Part shown: positions 9,376 to 18,153 of the stretch, piece by piece
Layout of the letters: every line of letters begins with the position of its first letter
Numbering within the stretch: the stretch's first letter is position 1
NCBI RefSeq assembly: GCF_006742205.1
Contig: NZ_AP019721.1
Span: forward strand, 1,302,001-1,366,000
Length of the DNA: 64,000 bases
Direction: 5' to 3'
DNA from: Staphylococcus epidermidis
Lineage (GTDB): Bacteria > Bacillota > Bacilli > Staphylococcales > Staphylococcaceae
Position numbers and translations under genes: made by a program
Notes under the pieces: generated by a model
Databases searched by the model: none
What the model was told of the DNA's origin: nothing
Seen by the model: only the letters and a program-made list of their open reading frames with translations

Positions 9376-9404
9376 AAAATGAGTTAAGAAGAGGAGGATG
9401 AAGC

Positions 9405-10325
9405 ATGGAAGTTACATTTTTCGGTACAAGTGCTGGGTTACCGACGAAAGAGAGAAACACACAATCCATTGCTTTAAATCTAGAACCATATTCAAATTCG
9501 ATATGGTTATTTGATGTGGGCGAGGGAACACAACATCAAATTTTAAGACACTCTATTAAGTTAGGGAAGATAGATCATATTTTTATAACACACATGCATG
9601 GTGATCATATTTTTGGTCTCCCTGGACTTTTAACAAGTCGTTCGTTTCAAGGTGGAGAAAATAAACCCCTTACTATTATAGGGCCTAAAGGTATTCAAAA
9701 TTACATAGAAACATCTTTACAACTTTCTGAATCGCATTTGAATTATCCGATTACCTATATCGAAATCAATCAACAATTAGCGTATCACCACAATGGTTTT
9801 ACTGTACAAGCTGAAATGCTTAACCATGGCATACCTTCATTCGGATATCGTATTGAAGCCCCAATCACGCCTGGTACAATCAATGTAGAGGCCTTGAGAG
9901 GTATTGGACTAGAGCCTGGTCCAAAATATCAGGAAGTCAAATTACAAGAAACGTTCGAATATAAAGGATTAATTTACAATTCGGATGATTTTAAAGGTAA
10001 AGCTAAACCTGGTCCAATTATCAGTATATTTGGTGATACAAAACCGTGTGAAAATGAATATGAATTAGCAAAGAACTCAGATTTAATGATTCATGAAGCA
10101 ACTTACATTGAAGGAGATAAGAAACTTGCTAATAATTACCATCATAGTCATATAGACGATGTATTTAATCTAATTAAGCAAGCTAATGTAAATAAAAGTC
10201 TTATCACTCATATCAGTAACAGATATAACATTGATGAAGTTACATCAATATACAATGAGTTATCCCTTGATCAAACTTCTCCACATTTTTATTTCGTTAA
10301 AGATTTTGATACTTTCAAAATATAA
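9405..10325 (+). CDS. rnz: Ribonuclease Z, tRNA 3'-processing endonuclease
   Basis: Metallo-beta-lactamase-fold nuclease that cuts tRNA precursors after the discriminator base when CCA is not encoded. 306 residues, the short homodimeric RNase Z form. The metal-binding motif [12 protein letters not shown] lies at residues about 63-74; a conserved His is near 141 (LNHGIPS), then an Asp (FGDTK) and HHSH/THIS near the C-terminus complete the site. It pairs functionally with the CCA-adding enzyme at 46252. GAGGAGG precedes ATG; the gene ends in a shared terminator with proC. Confidence 0.95.
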   Translation: MEVTFFGTSAGLPTKERNTQSIALNLEPYSNSIWLFDVGEGTQHQILRHSIKLGKIDHIFITHMHGDHIFGLPGLLTSRSFQGGENKPLTIIGPKGIQNYIETSLQLSESHLNYPITYIEINQQLAYHHNGFTVQAEMLNHGIPSFGYRIEAPITPGTINVEALRGIGLEPGPKYQEVKLQETFEYKGLIYNSDDFKGKAKPGPIISIFGDTKPCENEYELAKNSDLMIHEATYIEGDKKLANNYHHSHIDDVFNLIKQANVNKSLITHISNRYNIDEVTSIYNELSLDQTSPHFYFVKDFDTFKI

Positions 10326-10326
10326 T

Positions 10327-10372
10327 AAAACGCTTTTCTCTCAGAATACTATCTTAGGAGAAAAGCGTTTTT
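10327..10372. terminator. Bidirectional terminator rnz/proC
   Basis: Perfect 14-bp stem 10327-10340 with 10358-10371, A run before and T run after; serves both converging genes. Confidence 0.88.
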
Positions 10373-10374
10373 AT

Positions 10375-11190
10375 TTATTCATCTTCTTTATGTGATAATT
10401 CCATACTTCTATTCACAGCTGCACCTAAACAATCTTCAAACATCGATACAATATCATATTGAGATAGTGCATCAAGTCCAGCTTGTGTAGTACCACCTTT
10501 AGATGTAATATTTTTCCTTAATTGAGACATACTTAAGTCTGAACGCTCAATCATTTTACTTGTTCCAATAATTAAATTGCGTATAGATTCTTCGACTTGA
10601 TTTCGTTCTAAACCTAATTCTGTACCTGCTTTTACATATTGTTCAAATACATGATATAAAAATGCAGGCCCACTTCCTGTAATTGCAGTAACTTGATGTA
10701 GATGTTCTTCGGAGACTTCTATAACTGATCCAAATGCATTGATTAATTCATCCACTTCATTTTTAGATTTAGGATCAAAATTATTTGAAAAACTTATTCC
10801 AGTAACCGAATGTCCAACTTGAGCATTTGTATTTGGCATAATACGAGCTAATGGATTATTGGTATTAAGCTGCTGACGAATATAATCAATAGATAAACCT
10901 GCCATTATAGAAATAAACCTATTATCATTAGTAATGTGTTCTCTAATACGATTAGCTAAATTTTCAAAATCATGGGGCTTTGTACCTAAAAATACATAAT
11001 CGGCATCTTTGAGTAATGCTTCATCATCATAACTATAATTAACCCCTAATTTTTCTGCAAAGCTTTTTAATGCTTGTTCATTGGATTTATTAGTTAAATA
11101 AATATCATTTGCATTTAAATTGTTGGAATTAATAATTCCAGTAAAAATTGCCTGCGCCATATTACCAGCACCATAAAATACAAGTTTCAT
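10375..11190 (-). CDS. proC: Pyrroline-5-carboxylate reductase
   Basis: Last step of proline synthesis: NAD(P)H-dependent reduction of pyrroline-5-carboxylate. 271 residues with the N-terminal Rossmann motif VFYGAGNMAQAI, the MAGLSIDYI and RIMPNTNAQVG segments, and the C-terminal signature SKGGTTQAGL. Start is ambiguous: AAGGAG is 5 nt from a TTG at 11196 and 11 nt from an ATG at 11190; I choose ATG because the family begins MKLVFYG. Stands alone, converging on rnz. Confidence 0.95.
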   Translation of the reverse strand: MKLVFYGAGNMAQAIFTGIINSNNLNANDIYLTNKSNEQALKSFAEKLGVNYSYDDEALLKDADYVFLGTKPHDFENLANRIREHITNDNRFISIMAGLSIDYIRQQLNTNNPLARIMPNTNAQVGHSVTGISFSNNFDPKSKNEVDELINAFGSVIEVSEEHLHQVTAITGSGPAFLYHVFEQYVKAGTELGLERNQVEESIRNLIIGTSKMIERSDLSMSQLRKNITSKGGTTQAGLDALSQYDIVSMFEDCLGAAVNRSMELSHKEDE

Positions 11191-11350
11191 ATTCAACTCA
11201 ACTCCTTCAATTTTGAATTCTATTCATTGACTTAAAGTTATGCATATATAGTATCATATATCATAGATAAGTAATATTACACATAAATAAAATTGAATGC
11301 TATCACACTTATTAAGCTTGTTATTAAAATATACATAAAGGAGGAGCGAC

Positions 11351-12109
11351 GTGATAGGCAAACACTTTATTATAACTGGAGCAACGAGTGGGTTAGGTTT
11401 TGCAATAACCAATGAATTACTTCAAAGAGGGGCCCATGTTACTATACTTGCAAGAAATATAGATAAGTTCAATCGAATCAAAGAAAACTATTTTAAACCT
11501 GAACATATCAATGTGATTAAATGTGATTTAATGCAACGAAAAGATATTGAATCATTACAAAAATTTTTAAATACACCTATAAATGGTTTCATCTACAGTT
11601 CAGGTGTTGGATATTTTAAGTCTATAAGTGAGCATTCAACTCGTGAAGTAGTAGAAACTTACGAGGTTAATCTTACAAATTTTAATTTGTTATACAAAGT
11701 GATTCAACCACAATTAGTAAAAGCAGCATATATCGTTGGTATATCTAGTCAAGCTGCTCTTGTTTCACAGGCTAATGCGGCACATTACGGTGCATCGAAA
11801 GCAGGGTTTAGCGCCGTTCTTAATGCATTGAGATTAGAACAACCGGAATTAAAAGTGCTCAATGTACAGCCCGGTCCAATAGATACACCATTCCAAAAAA
11901 ACGCAGATCCTACTCTAAAGTATTTTAAAAATTATAGACACATGATGATACAACCTCAACAACTTGCCAAGCAAATAGTGGAAGGAATAATACTAAATAA
12001 AATTGAAATTAATCAACCATCATGGATGCAAATAATGCTTAAATTTTATCAATTATGTCCACGTACACTAGAAAAATTATGTCCAAATCTATTTAAAAAT
12101 AAAGTTTAA
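11351..12109 (+). CDS. Short-chain dehydrogenase/reductase (YqjQ-like)
   Basis: Classical SDR oxidoreductase of 252 residues. Cofactor motif TGATSGLGFA at the N-terminus, the SSGVG strand (usually NNAG), catalytic Ser in VGISSQAA and the YxxxK pair in YGASKAG, followed by PGPIDTPF. Starts at GTG (11351) behind AAGGAGGAG. B. subtilis has yqjQ at the matching place. The C-terminal 40 residues extend beyond the core and are hydrophobic, possibly membrane-associating. Substrate unknown. Confidence 0.88.
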   Translation: MIGKHFIITGATSGLGFAITNELLQRGAHVTILARNIDKFNRIKENYFKPEHINVIKCDLMQRKDIESLQKFLNTPINGFIYSSGVGYFKSISEHSTREVVETYEVNLTNFNLLYKVIQPQLVKAAYIVGISSQAALVSQANAAHYGASKAGFSAVLNALRLEQPELKVLNVQPGPIDTPFQKNADPTLKYFKNYRHMMIQPQQLAKQIVEGIILNKIEINQPSWMQIMLKFYQLCPRTLEKLCPNLFKNKV

Positions 12110-12234
12110 ACACAGGTCAATTTTAAGGTAATCAAAAGTATTGACTGAATGAACATTTTATAAATGATTTTTTCAAAAACTCATCTTTGGCTTTTGTCAA
12201 CGTTATCAATATGATTTTTGTATTGCCTTAAAGT

Positions 12235-12284
12235 AAAGAGATCCTACAGACGTCATTTAACCGTTTCATCTGTTGGATCTCTTT
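12235..12284. terminator. Bidirectional terminator
   Basis: 16-bp stem with one mismatch (12235-12250 with 12269-12284), 18-nt loop, AAAG/CTTTATTT flanks. Separates the short-chain dehydrogenase from the converging aldo/keto reductase. Confidence 0.75.
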
Positions 12285-12331
12285 ATTTAAGTATAGTCAT
12301 CTAGGTATTTAACAAGTTGGTTAATATCCTT

Positions 12332-13240
12332 TTATTTCAAATGTTGTGTATATTCAATATCTTTAACTCTATTACGTGCAGATTTGATTTGATCTAAACT
12401 GATTTCTTTATAATAATTGCGGACATTCTCTTCAAGTTGTTCAACGCTACTAGCTCCTACAATAATTGACCCCATAGCATCATGAGAAGTTAAATATTTA
12501 AATGATAACGCGGTTAAATTACTTTCCAATTCTTTAATAGAAGCAATCGTGCTACCTAATTCGTCTTGAGTGTAATCTAACACACCGTTTTTAAATTTTT
12601 CATCTATAACATCAACACTTTTTGAAGTTAATAAACCTTTAAATACAGGGCCACGTGCTAGAATTTTAACTTGCTTATCATGAACGTCATTAATAAGACT
12701 TTCAGGGCGATTATCTATTAAATTAAACTGGGACATAAGTGTTTCAATTTGACTATTTTTAAGATAATAGTCTATCACGTTAGGCCGTATAGATGAAATT
12801 CCATATGCACGAATATATCCTTCTTGCTTTAATTCATCAAATGCACTAATAGTTTCGTCTAGAGGATCATCTATTGTTCCGCCATGTAATTGATATAAGT
12901 CTAAATGGTTTAATCCTAATCGTTTCAATGATCCCTTAACACTTTCTTTAATATGTTTTTTCGAAGGATCCCACGTCATATGTCCATCGTCAGTTAATCG
13001 ATTTCCAACTTTAGTTCCGATAACGATGTCATCACGATTTTGATATTTTTTTAAGGCTTTACCAACAATTTCTTCATTAACTCCTTGATCGTAAATATCT
13101 GCAGTATCAAAATACGTAATACCATTATCAATTGCACTTTCAATAATTGGTTGCGCTTTTTTATAATCTGTGCCTAAACTCATGCAACCTAACCCAAGTT
13201 CAGAAATTTCGATGCCACTTTTTAGAATATTTTTTTGCAT
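12332..13240 (-). CDS. Aldo/keto reductase (YqkF-like)
   Basis: NADPH-dependent aldo/keto reductase, 302 residues, TIM barrel. Family features: GLGCMSLG near the N-terminus, the catalytic Asp and Tyr in FDTADIY (Asp45, Tyr50), Lys in IGTKVG and His in YQLHGG, the tetrad of the superfamily, and cofactor contacts around IIVGASSVEQLEEN near the C-terminus. GGAGACTGGAC precedes the ATG. B. subtilis yqkF lies beside nudF as here, but the two genes are divergent. Physiological substrate unknown. Confidence 0.9.
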   Translation of the reverse strand: MQKNILKSGIEISELGLGCMSLGTDYKKAQPIIESAIDNGITYFDTADIYDQGVNEEIVGKALKKYQNRDDIVIGTKVGNRLTDDGHMTWDPSKKHIKESVKGSLKRLGLNHLDLYQLHGGTIDDPLDETISAFDELKQEGYIRAYGISSIRPNVIDYYLKNSQIETLMSQFNLIDNRPESLINDVHDKQVKILARGPVFKGLLTSKSVDVIDEKFKNGVLDYTQDELGSTIASIKELESNLTALSFKYLTSHDAMGSIIVGASSVEQLEENVRNYYKEISLDQIKSARNRVKDIEYTQHLK

Positions 13241-13322
13241 GTCCAGTCTCCTTTCGATACACTTTAACTGACGAATTCAGTTTATCAATTTATAAAACCA
13301 ATTAAAAGGAACGTGTTTAAAT

Positions 13323-13865
13323 ATGAGATTAAACGAAAAAACAATCGATAGAACAGTTATATATAATGGTAGTATTATTGATTTAGAAGTACATGATGTT
13401 GAATTACCCGATGGTAGCACATCTAAACGTGAACTTGTATTTCATCATGGTGCGGTGGCAGTGTGTGCAATAACTCCTGAAAATGAAGTTTTATTAGTTA
13501 AACAATTTCGTAAGCCTGCAGATCAACCACTTTTGGAAATTCCCGCAGGCAAATTAGAAAAGGGTGAAGATCGTAAAGAAGCGGCTATTAGAGAACTACA
13601 AGAAGAAACAGGATATATTGCTTCAGATTTGCAATTTGTCACTAATATGTATGGGTCTCCTGGATTTTCAAGTGAAAAACTTTCTATATACTTCACAGAC
13701 CAATTAACGGTTGGAGAAACCAATTTAGATGATGATGAATTTGTGGAGCTTCACAAAGTACCTTTAAGTCAAATCGATTCATTGTTAAAAGATAATAAAA
13801 TTGAGGATGCCAAAACAATCATTGCATTGCAACATCTATTATTAAATTATAATCATTCTAAATAA
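13323..13865 (+). CDS. nudF: ADP-ribose pyrophosphatase, Nudix hydrolase
   Basis: Cleaves ADP-ribose to AMP and ribose 5-phosphate, clearing a reactive by-product of NAD turnover. 180 residues. The Nudix box runs GKLEKGEDRKEAAIRELQEE then TGYI, with the Gly, Glu, REL-EE residues all in place (residues 76-99), preceded by the FRKP segment typical of ADP-ribose enzymes. AAAGGAA lies before ATG. Followed by a small terminator and then fur; same order as yqkG-fur region in Bacillus. Confidence 0.92.
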   Translation: MRLNEKTIDRTVIYNGSIIDLEVHDVELPDGSTSKRELVFHHGAVAVCAITPENEVLLVKQFRKPADQPLLEIPAGKLEKGEDRKEAAIRELQEETGYIASDLQFVTNMYGSPGFSSEKLSIYFTDQLTVGETNLDDDEFVELHKVPLSQIDSLLKDNKIEDAKTIIALQHLLLNYNHSK

Positions 13866-13866
13866 C

Positions 13867-13887
13867 AAGCAAATCTCCTTGCTTTTT
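13867..13887 (+). terminator. Small terminator after nudF
   Basis: Six-bp stem AAGCAA/TTGCTT (13867-13872, 13879-13884) followed by TTT. Short but well placed. Confidence 0.5.
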
Positions 13888-13929
13888 ACCGACAATATTG
13901 GTATTTTATTAAATGAATCATGGATTAAA

Positions 13930-13944
13930 TTAAAATGATTATAA
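13930..13944 (+). promoter_or_regulatory. PerR box over the fur promoter
   Basis: TTAAAATGATTATAA matches the PerR consensus TTATAATNATTATAA at all but one fixed position. It overlaps a TATAAT -10 (13940-13945) and sits 26 nt before the fur start. PerR control of fur is known in S. aureus; here the site is inferred by eye. Confidence 0.65.
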
Positions 13945-13969
13945 TTCTTAGTAGAGGAGTGAGGCTTCC

Positions 13970-14419
13970 GTGGAAGAACGATTAAATCGCGTGAAGCAAC
14001 AATTACAACAATCTTCATATAAATTGACTCCACAAAGAGAGGCAACTGTTAGAGTATTAATTGAAAATGAAAAAGATCATCTTAGCGCAGAAGATGTGTA
14101 CTTAAAAGTCAAAGATAAGGCTCCAGAAATAGGATTAGCTACCGTTTATAGAACTTTAGAATTGCTAGCTGAAATAAAAGTGCTAGATAAAATAAATTTT
14201 GGTGATGGTGTAGCTCGTTTTGATTTAAGAAAAGAAGGAGCCAAGCATTTCCATCATCATCTTGTTTGTATGGAATGTGGTAAAGTTGAAGAAATTGAAG
14301 AAGATTTATTACCTGAGGTTGAAAATCGTGTTGAAAATGAGTTTAATTTCAAGATTTTAGATCACCGTTTAACGTTTCACGGTGTATGTTCTGAATGCCA
14401 AGCCAAAAATAAGCAATAA
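13970..14419 (+). CDS. fur: Ferric uptake regulator Fur
   Basis: Iron-sensing repressor of uptake genes, 149 residues, cytosolic dimer. N-terminal winged helix with LTPQREAT and the recognition helix in GLATVYRTLELL; metal-binding HFHHHLVCMECG; structural zinc site from Cys100/Cys103 and Cys140/Cys143. It is Fur rather than PerR or Zur by its position upstream of xerD, as in B. subtilis (yqkL-ripX) and S. aureus. Starts at GTG behind GAGGAGTGAGG. A near-perfect PerR box covers its -10. Confidence 0.93.
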   Translation: MEERLNRVKQQLQQSSYKLTPQREATVRVLIENEKDHLSAEDVYLKVKDKAPEIGLATVYRTLELLAEIKVLDKINFGDGVARFDLRKEGAKHFHHHLVCMECGKVEEIEEDLLPEVENRVENEFNFKILDHRLTFHGVCSECQAKNKQ

Positions 14420-14461
14420 CTTATCCAATAGACAAGTTACCGCTTCAATAGGGGTGCCAAC

Positions 14462-15349
14462 ATGAATACTATCATTGAAGAATATTTAAATTTCATTCAA
14501 ATTGAAAAAGGATTAAGTAACAATACTATAGGAGCGTATCGAAGAGATTTAAAAAAATATAAAGATTATCTTGAAGATAACAAGATTTCACATATCGATT
14601 TTATTGATAGACAAATTATCCAAGAGTGTCTTGGACACCTTATAGATATGGGGCAATCTTCAAAATCTCTCGCAAGGTTTATTTCTACAATAAGAAGCTT
14701 TCATCAGTTTGCATTACGCGAAAAATATGCTGCTAAAGACCCAACTGTTTTAATTGAAACACCCAAATATGAAAAGAAATTACCAGATGTGCTTGAAATA
14801 GACGAAGTAATAGCATTACTGGAAACGCCTGATTTAACTAAGAATAATGGATATCGTGATCGTACGATGTTGGAGCTTTTATACGCCACAGGTATGCGTG
14901 TAACTGAAATTATTCAATTAGATGTTGAAGACGTAAACTTAATGATGGGATTTGTAAGAGTTTTCGGGAAAGGGAATAAGGAAAGAATCGTTCCCTTAGG
15001 AGATACCGTCATCGAATATTTAACTACATATATTGAAACCGTAAGACCTCAATTACTCAAACAAACCACAACTCAAGCGCTATTTCTTAACATGCATGGA
15101 AAGTCTTTATCAAGACAAGGCATTTGGAAAATCATTAAACAATATGGTTTGAAAGCTAATATCAATAAAACGCTTACACCACATACATTACGGCATTCAT
15201 TTGCAACACATCTCTTAGAAAATGGTGCTGATTTAAGAGCCGTACAAGAAATGTTAGGTCACTCTGATATTTCTACAACTCAACTTTATACACATGTATC
15301 TAAATCACAAATTAGAAAAATGTATACGCAGTTTCATCCAAGAGCTTAG
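14462..15349 (+). CDS. xerD: Tyrosine recombinase XerD
   Basis: Resolves chromosome dimers at dif together with XerC at the division septum. 295 residues: N-terminal SAM-like core-binding domain (about 1-90), C-terminal catalytic domain. Catalytic residues are visible: Arg in ATGMRVTE, Lys in FGKGNKER, HTLRHSFATH (His, Arg), LGHSDISTTQ (His) and the nucleophile Tyr in LYTH. XerD rather than XerC by linkage to fur and scpAB. AGGGGTGCC precedes ATG. Confidence 0.95.
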   Translation: MNTIIEEYLNFIQIEKGLSNNTIGAYRRDLKKYKDYLEDNKISHIDFIDRQIIQECLGHLIDMGQSSKSLARFISTIRSFHQFALREKYAAKDPTVLIETPKYEKKLPDVLEIDEVIALLETPDLTKNNGYRDRTMLELLYATGMRVTEIIQLDVEDVNLMMGFVRVFGKGNKERIVPLGDTVIEYLTTYIETVRPQLLKQTTTQALFLNMHGKSLSRQGIWKIIKQYGLKANINKTLTPHTLRHSFATHLLENGADLRAVQEMLGHSDISTTQLYTHVSKSQIRKMYTQFHPRA

Positions 15350-15366
15350 TAATATAGGAATATGTA

Positions 15367-15415
15367 ACCAGTAAATTTATGTTTAATAGCCAACCATAAA
15401 TTTACTGGTCTTTTT
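15367..15415. terminator. Bidirectional terminator xerD / DUF309
   Basis: Perfect 15-bp stem 15367-15381 with 15395-15409, then a T run. The stop codon of the converging DUF309 gene (15402-15404) lies inside the right arm. Confidence 0.85.
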
Positions 15416-15926
15416 TATTGCTTTTGTTTCGATACTGTCTATGGAATAGAGCACGTTCTCTATTTTTTATCACTTCAGTTCTGTCACGTTTAATATGATG
15501 ATCAACAATATAAGGTTCCTTAATTATTTGAGAGGTAAACAAATAATCCGGATATTTACGTTTAATAAGTGTCTGAAACTCTGGTTCAATAGGTAATTGT
15601 AACGGAGTAAATTGTTTTTGTAATTTTACTGCTTCAATCATTTTCACAATAAGTTGTTTAAATTCATTGATATTAAGGTGTAATTGAGTGTCATCTTTAG
15701 CGTGGTTAATAGTTAATAAAGCTTTTTCAAAAGATTTTAATGCGCCTTTTAAATTCCCACGACGATAGTGATAATTAGCTGTTGCAAACAAAATGAGACT
15801 TACTACTGCATCATGTTTTGAAAAAGTATTTTGTGATTTCCAAGCATCTTCTAAAATATCATGACATAGGAAGTAATGTTGATGCTTATGAAATTGATAA
15901 TAATAATCCATTAATGATTGATCCAT
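15402..15926 (-). CDS. DUF309 domain protein (YpuF-like)
   Basis: Helical cytosolic protein of 174 residues, function unknown. The DUF309 signature is seen in HYFLCHDILEDAWK near residue 20 and the ANYHYRRGNLKGALKSF helix pair. Divergent from scpA, the same neighbour as ypuF in B. subtilis. The C-terminus is basic (KRDRTEVIKNRERALFHRQY). Its end overlaps the xerD terminator stem, so termination of one transcript and coding of the other share bases. Confidence 0.85.
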   Translation of the reverse strand: MDQSLMDYYYQFHKHQHYFLCHDILEDAWKSQNTFSKHDAVVSLILFATANYHYRRGNLKGALKSFEKALLTINHAKDDTQLHLNINEFKQLIVKMIEAVKLQKQFTPLQLPIEPEFQTLIKRKYPDYLFTSQIIKEPYIVDHHIKRDRTEVIKNRERALFHRQYRNKSNKKDQ

Positions 15927-15963
15927 TAGATTTCACCCATAATTTAAAAGTTGTATGTATTCA

Positions 15964-15972
15964 TGCTATAAT
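15964..15972 (+). promoter_or_regulatory. Extended -10 promoter for scpA operon
   Basis: TGCTATAAT, a TG one base before a perfect TATAAT, about 52 nt upstream of the preferred scpA start. No good -35. Confidence 0.55.
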
Positions 15973-16023
15973 AATTTAGTGAAATATGCATTAACGATGC
16001 AATTTGATATAGAGGTAGATGTA

Positions 16024-16755
16024 ATGTATGAAGTAAAACTCGATGCATTTAATGGTCCATTAGACTTATTATTGCATCTAATTCAAAAATATGAAATTGA
16101 TATTTATGATATCCCTATGAAAGCCTTAACTGAACAGTACATGCAATATGTTCATGCGATGAATCAGCTAGAAATTAATGTTGCTAGTGAATATTTAGTT
16201 ATGGCATCAGAATTACTAATGATTAAAAGTAAATTACTATTGCCTCAAACGAGCATCGAAGAAGATATAGAAGAGGATCCTCGTGAGGATTTAGTAGGAA
16301 GACTTATTGAGTATCAAAACTATAAAGAATATACTGAAATATTAAATACTATGAAAGAAGAACGCGATCTTTATTTTACTAAACATCCGACGGACCTTAC
16401 TCATTTAGAGACAAATGAATCGTGGGATCCTAATCAAACGATTGATTTAACTGAATTGATTGTAGCTTATCAAAGAGTAAAAAATCGAGTTGAACTTAAC
16501 ACTCCTAAATCTGTAGAAATTAAAAAAGAAACCTTTACGATTCAACAAGCTACAGCACAGGTTACCGAACGATTAAAACAACATGAATCGTTTAACTTTT
16601 TCAGTTTATTTACATTTCATGAACCGGTCGAACAAGTTGTTACTCATTTTTTGGCAATTTTAGAAATGTCAAAATCAGGAATAGTTAATATCAAACAAAC
16701 TAAACAATTTGATGACATTGACATAATTAGAGGAGTGAACTATAGCATTGGATAA
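16024..16755 (+). CDS. scpA: Segregation and condensation protein A (kleisin)
   Basis: Kleisin subunit that bridges the SMC heads in the Smc-ScpAB condensin. I start it at ATG 16024 ([20 protein letters not shown]), giving 243 residues, because GAGG precedes this ATG and the usual protein begins there; an in-frame ATG at 15955 would put the scpA promoter inside the gene. N-terminal SMC-neck-binding helices, acidic middle ([11 protein letters not shown]), and C-terminal winged helix ([21 protein letters not shown]). Overlaps scpB by 8 nt. Confidence 0.95.
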   Translation: MYEVKLDAFNGPLDLLLHLIQKYEIDIYDIPMKALTEQYMQYVHAMNQLEINVASEYLVMASELLMIKSKLLLPQTSIEEDIEEDPREDLVGRLIEYQNYKEYTEILNTMKEERDLYFTKHPTDLTHLETNESWDPNQTIDLTELIVAYQRVKNRVELNTPKSVEIKKETFTIQQATAQVTERLKQHESFNFFSLFTFHEPVEQVVTHFLAILEMSKSGIVNIKQTKQFDDIDIIRGVNYSIG

Positions 16756-17290
16756 TATTGCAATACTTGAGGCATTACTATATACTTCTGGCGATGAAGG
16801 ATTAGAACAAAAACAAATTATTGACATATTAGACATCAACCTCAATCAATTAGAAGATTTAGTTAGTAAATATCATTCACATGGCTTAACAATTCAAAGA
16901 TACGGCTCAACTTATGTACTTACAACAAAAAAAGAAACTTCTACATACATAGAACAATTAGTCAAAGAAAAGTCTAAAATGAAATTATCCCAAGCAGCAA
17001 TGGAAACACTCTCTATTATTGCATATAATCAACCGCTGACTCGTGGAGATATAGAAATGATTAGAGGAATTAATTCGGATGGAGCTGTAAAGACTTTAAT
17101 CGCTAGGGGATTAGTAGAAGCCAAAGATGTTGATCATTCTAGAAGCCATCATTTAATAACCACAGATTTATTTCTAAATGTATTTGGAATCGAAAACTTA
17201 GATGCATTACCTACTACAGAAGAAGATGAAGCAGAAATGGATGAATTCTTTAGTAATTTAGTTAACCAAAAAGGAGAGTCAAATGAGTAA
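16748..17290 (+). CDS. scpB: Segregation and condensation protein B
   Basis: Second accessory subunit of condensin; a dimer of tandem winged-helix domains that binds the ScpA middle. 180 residues, with [13 protein letters not shown] at the N-terminus and the conserved [20 protein letters not shown] and [15 protein letters not shown] stretches in the second domain. Starts at TTG 16748, coupled to scpA by an 8-nt overlap with GGAG ahead (GGAGTGAAC). Its stop overlaps the rluB start by 8 nt. Confidence 0.95.
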   Translation: MDNIAILEALLYTSGDEGLEQKQIIDILDINLNQLEDLVSKYHSHGLTIQRYGSTYVLTTKKETSTYIEQLVKEKSKMKLSQAAMETLSIIAYNQPLTRGDIEMIRGINSDGAVKTLIARGLVEAKDVDHSRSHHLITTDLFLNVFGIENLDALPTTEEDEAEMDEFFSNLVNQKGESNE

Positions 17291-18020
17291 AGAACAAGAG
17301 AGATTACAAAAAAGAATCGCTAATAGCGGATATACATCTCGTCGAAAAGCAGAAGTACTTATCACTGAAGGACGAGTTAAAGTCAATGGACAAACTGTAA
17401 CAGAATTAGGTTCCAAAGTGATGCCATCAGATTTAGTTGAAGTTGATGGTATTAAAATCGAACAAGAAGACAAAATTTATATTTTATTTTATAAACCAAC
17501 TCAAGTCATTACAAGTGTCTCTGATGATCGTGGACGTAGGGTGGTTACGGATTACTTTGATGATCTAGAATCACGTATTTATCCGGTTGGACGATTAGAT
17601 TATGACACATCTGGAGTTTTATTATTAACTAATGATGGAGAATTTACTAATTTGATGACACATCCTCGATATCACATTAAAAAGAAATACGTTGCTAAAT
17701 TAAAAGGTTATTTAATGAGAGAGGAAATTAAGCAACTTGAAAAAGGAATAGAATTAGAAGATGGTTACACACAACCAGCACAAGTTAAAATAAAAAAGCA
17801 AGATAAAGAAAAAAATACGACTTTAGTTGAAATTACAATTAGTGAAGGGCGAAATAGACAAGTTAGACGTATGTTTGAGTATTTCGGTCATCAAGTTAAT
17901 AAGTTAACAAGAATTCAATTTGGCCCTATAGATTTAAAAGGTTTGAACGCCGGTGAAGGAAGAGTTCTTACACCACATGAAGTAAAAATATTAAGACATT
18001 TGGCAGAAAACGGTAAATAA
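17283..18020 (+). CDS. rluB: 23S rRNA pseudouridine synthase RluB
   Basis: Makes pseudouridine in helix 89 region of 23S rRNA (position 2605 in E. coli numbering, family knowledge). 245 residues. N-terminal S4 RNA-binding domain ([19 protein letters not shown], residues 6-25) and an RsuA/RluB catalytic domain with [19 protein letters not shown] containing the catalytic Asp. Third gene in the scpA-scpB-rluB overlap chain, GGAG ahead of ATG. Confidence 0.93.
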   Translation: MSKEQERLQKRIANSGYTSRRKAEVLITEGRVKVNGQTVTELGSKVMPSDLVEVDGIKIEQEDKIYILFYKPTQVITSVSDDRGRRVVTDYFDDLESRIYPVGRLDYDTSGVLLLTNDGEFTNLMTHPRYHIKKKYVAKLKGYLMREEIKQLEKGIELEDGYTQPAQVKIKKQDKEKNTTLVEITISEGRNRQVRRMFEYFGHQVNKLTRIQFGPIDLKGLNAGEGRVLTPHEVKILRHLAENGK

Positions 18021-18049
18021 ACACCAAAAAGATGTAATTACCATTAAGA

Positions 18050-18067
18050 TTGATATTTTTTTCACAA
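18050..18067 (+). promoter_or_regulatory. Rex-box-like site upstream of srrA
   Basis: An 18-nt site ending TTTTCACAA matches the Rex consensus TTGTGAAWWWWTTCACAA at 15 of 18 positions; the right half is perfect and the left half degenerate. Rex control of srrAB is reported in S. aureus. Confidence 0.45.
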
Positions 18068-18111
18068 GGTTAACCTTTGAGTCACTCAATAACGTTAACC
18101 TATGATATAAT
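18068..18111 (+). promoter_or_regulatory. srrA promoter with paired GTTAAC palindromes
   Basis: A perfect -10 TATAAT at 18106-18111. Two GTTAAC cores (18069-18074 and 18094-18099) lie 25 bp apart, the first within a perfect 8-bp palindrome GGTTAACC; the second covers the -35/-10 spacer. No good -35, suggesting activator-dependent or repressed use. Confidence 0.5.
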
Positions 18112-18153
18112 GACAAATGTATTTAACAGCAAGTGTAGGAGGTAGTAGAAAGT

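Larger units (their letters stand above)
8982..9404. other. 423-nt divergent intergenic region zwf/rnz
   Basis: AT-rich and without a credible ORF on either strand. It holds a perfect 12-bp inverted repeat (9120-9131 with 9141-9152, 9-nt spacer) and an rnz promoter near its right end. I could not pick a convincing zwf promoter. Confidence 0.7.
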
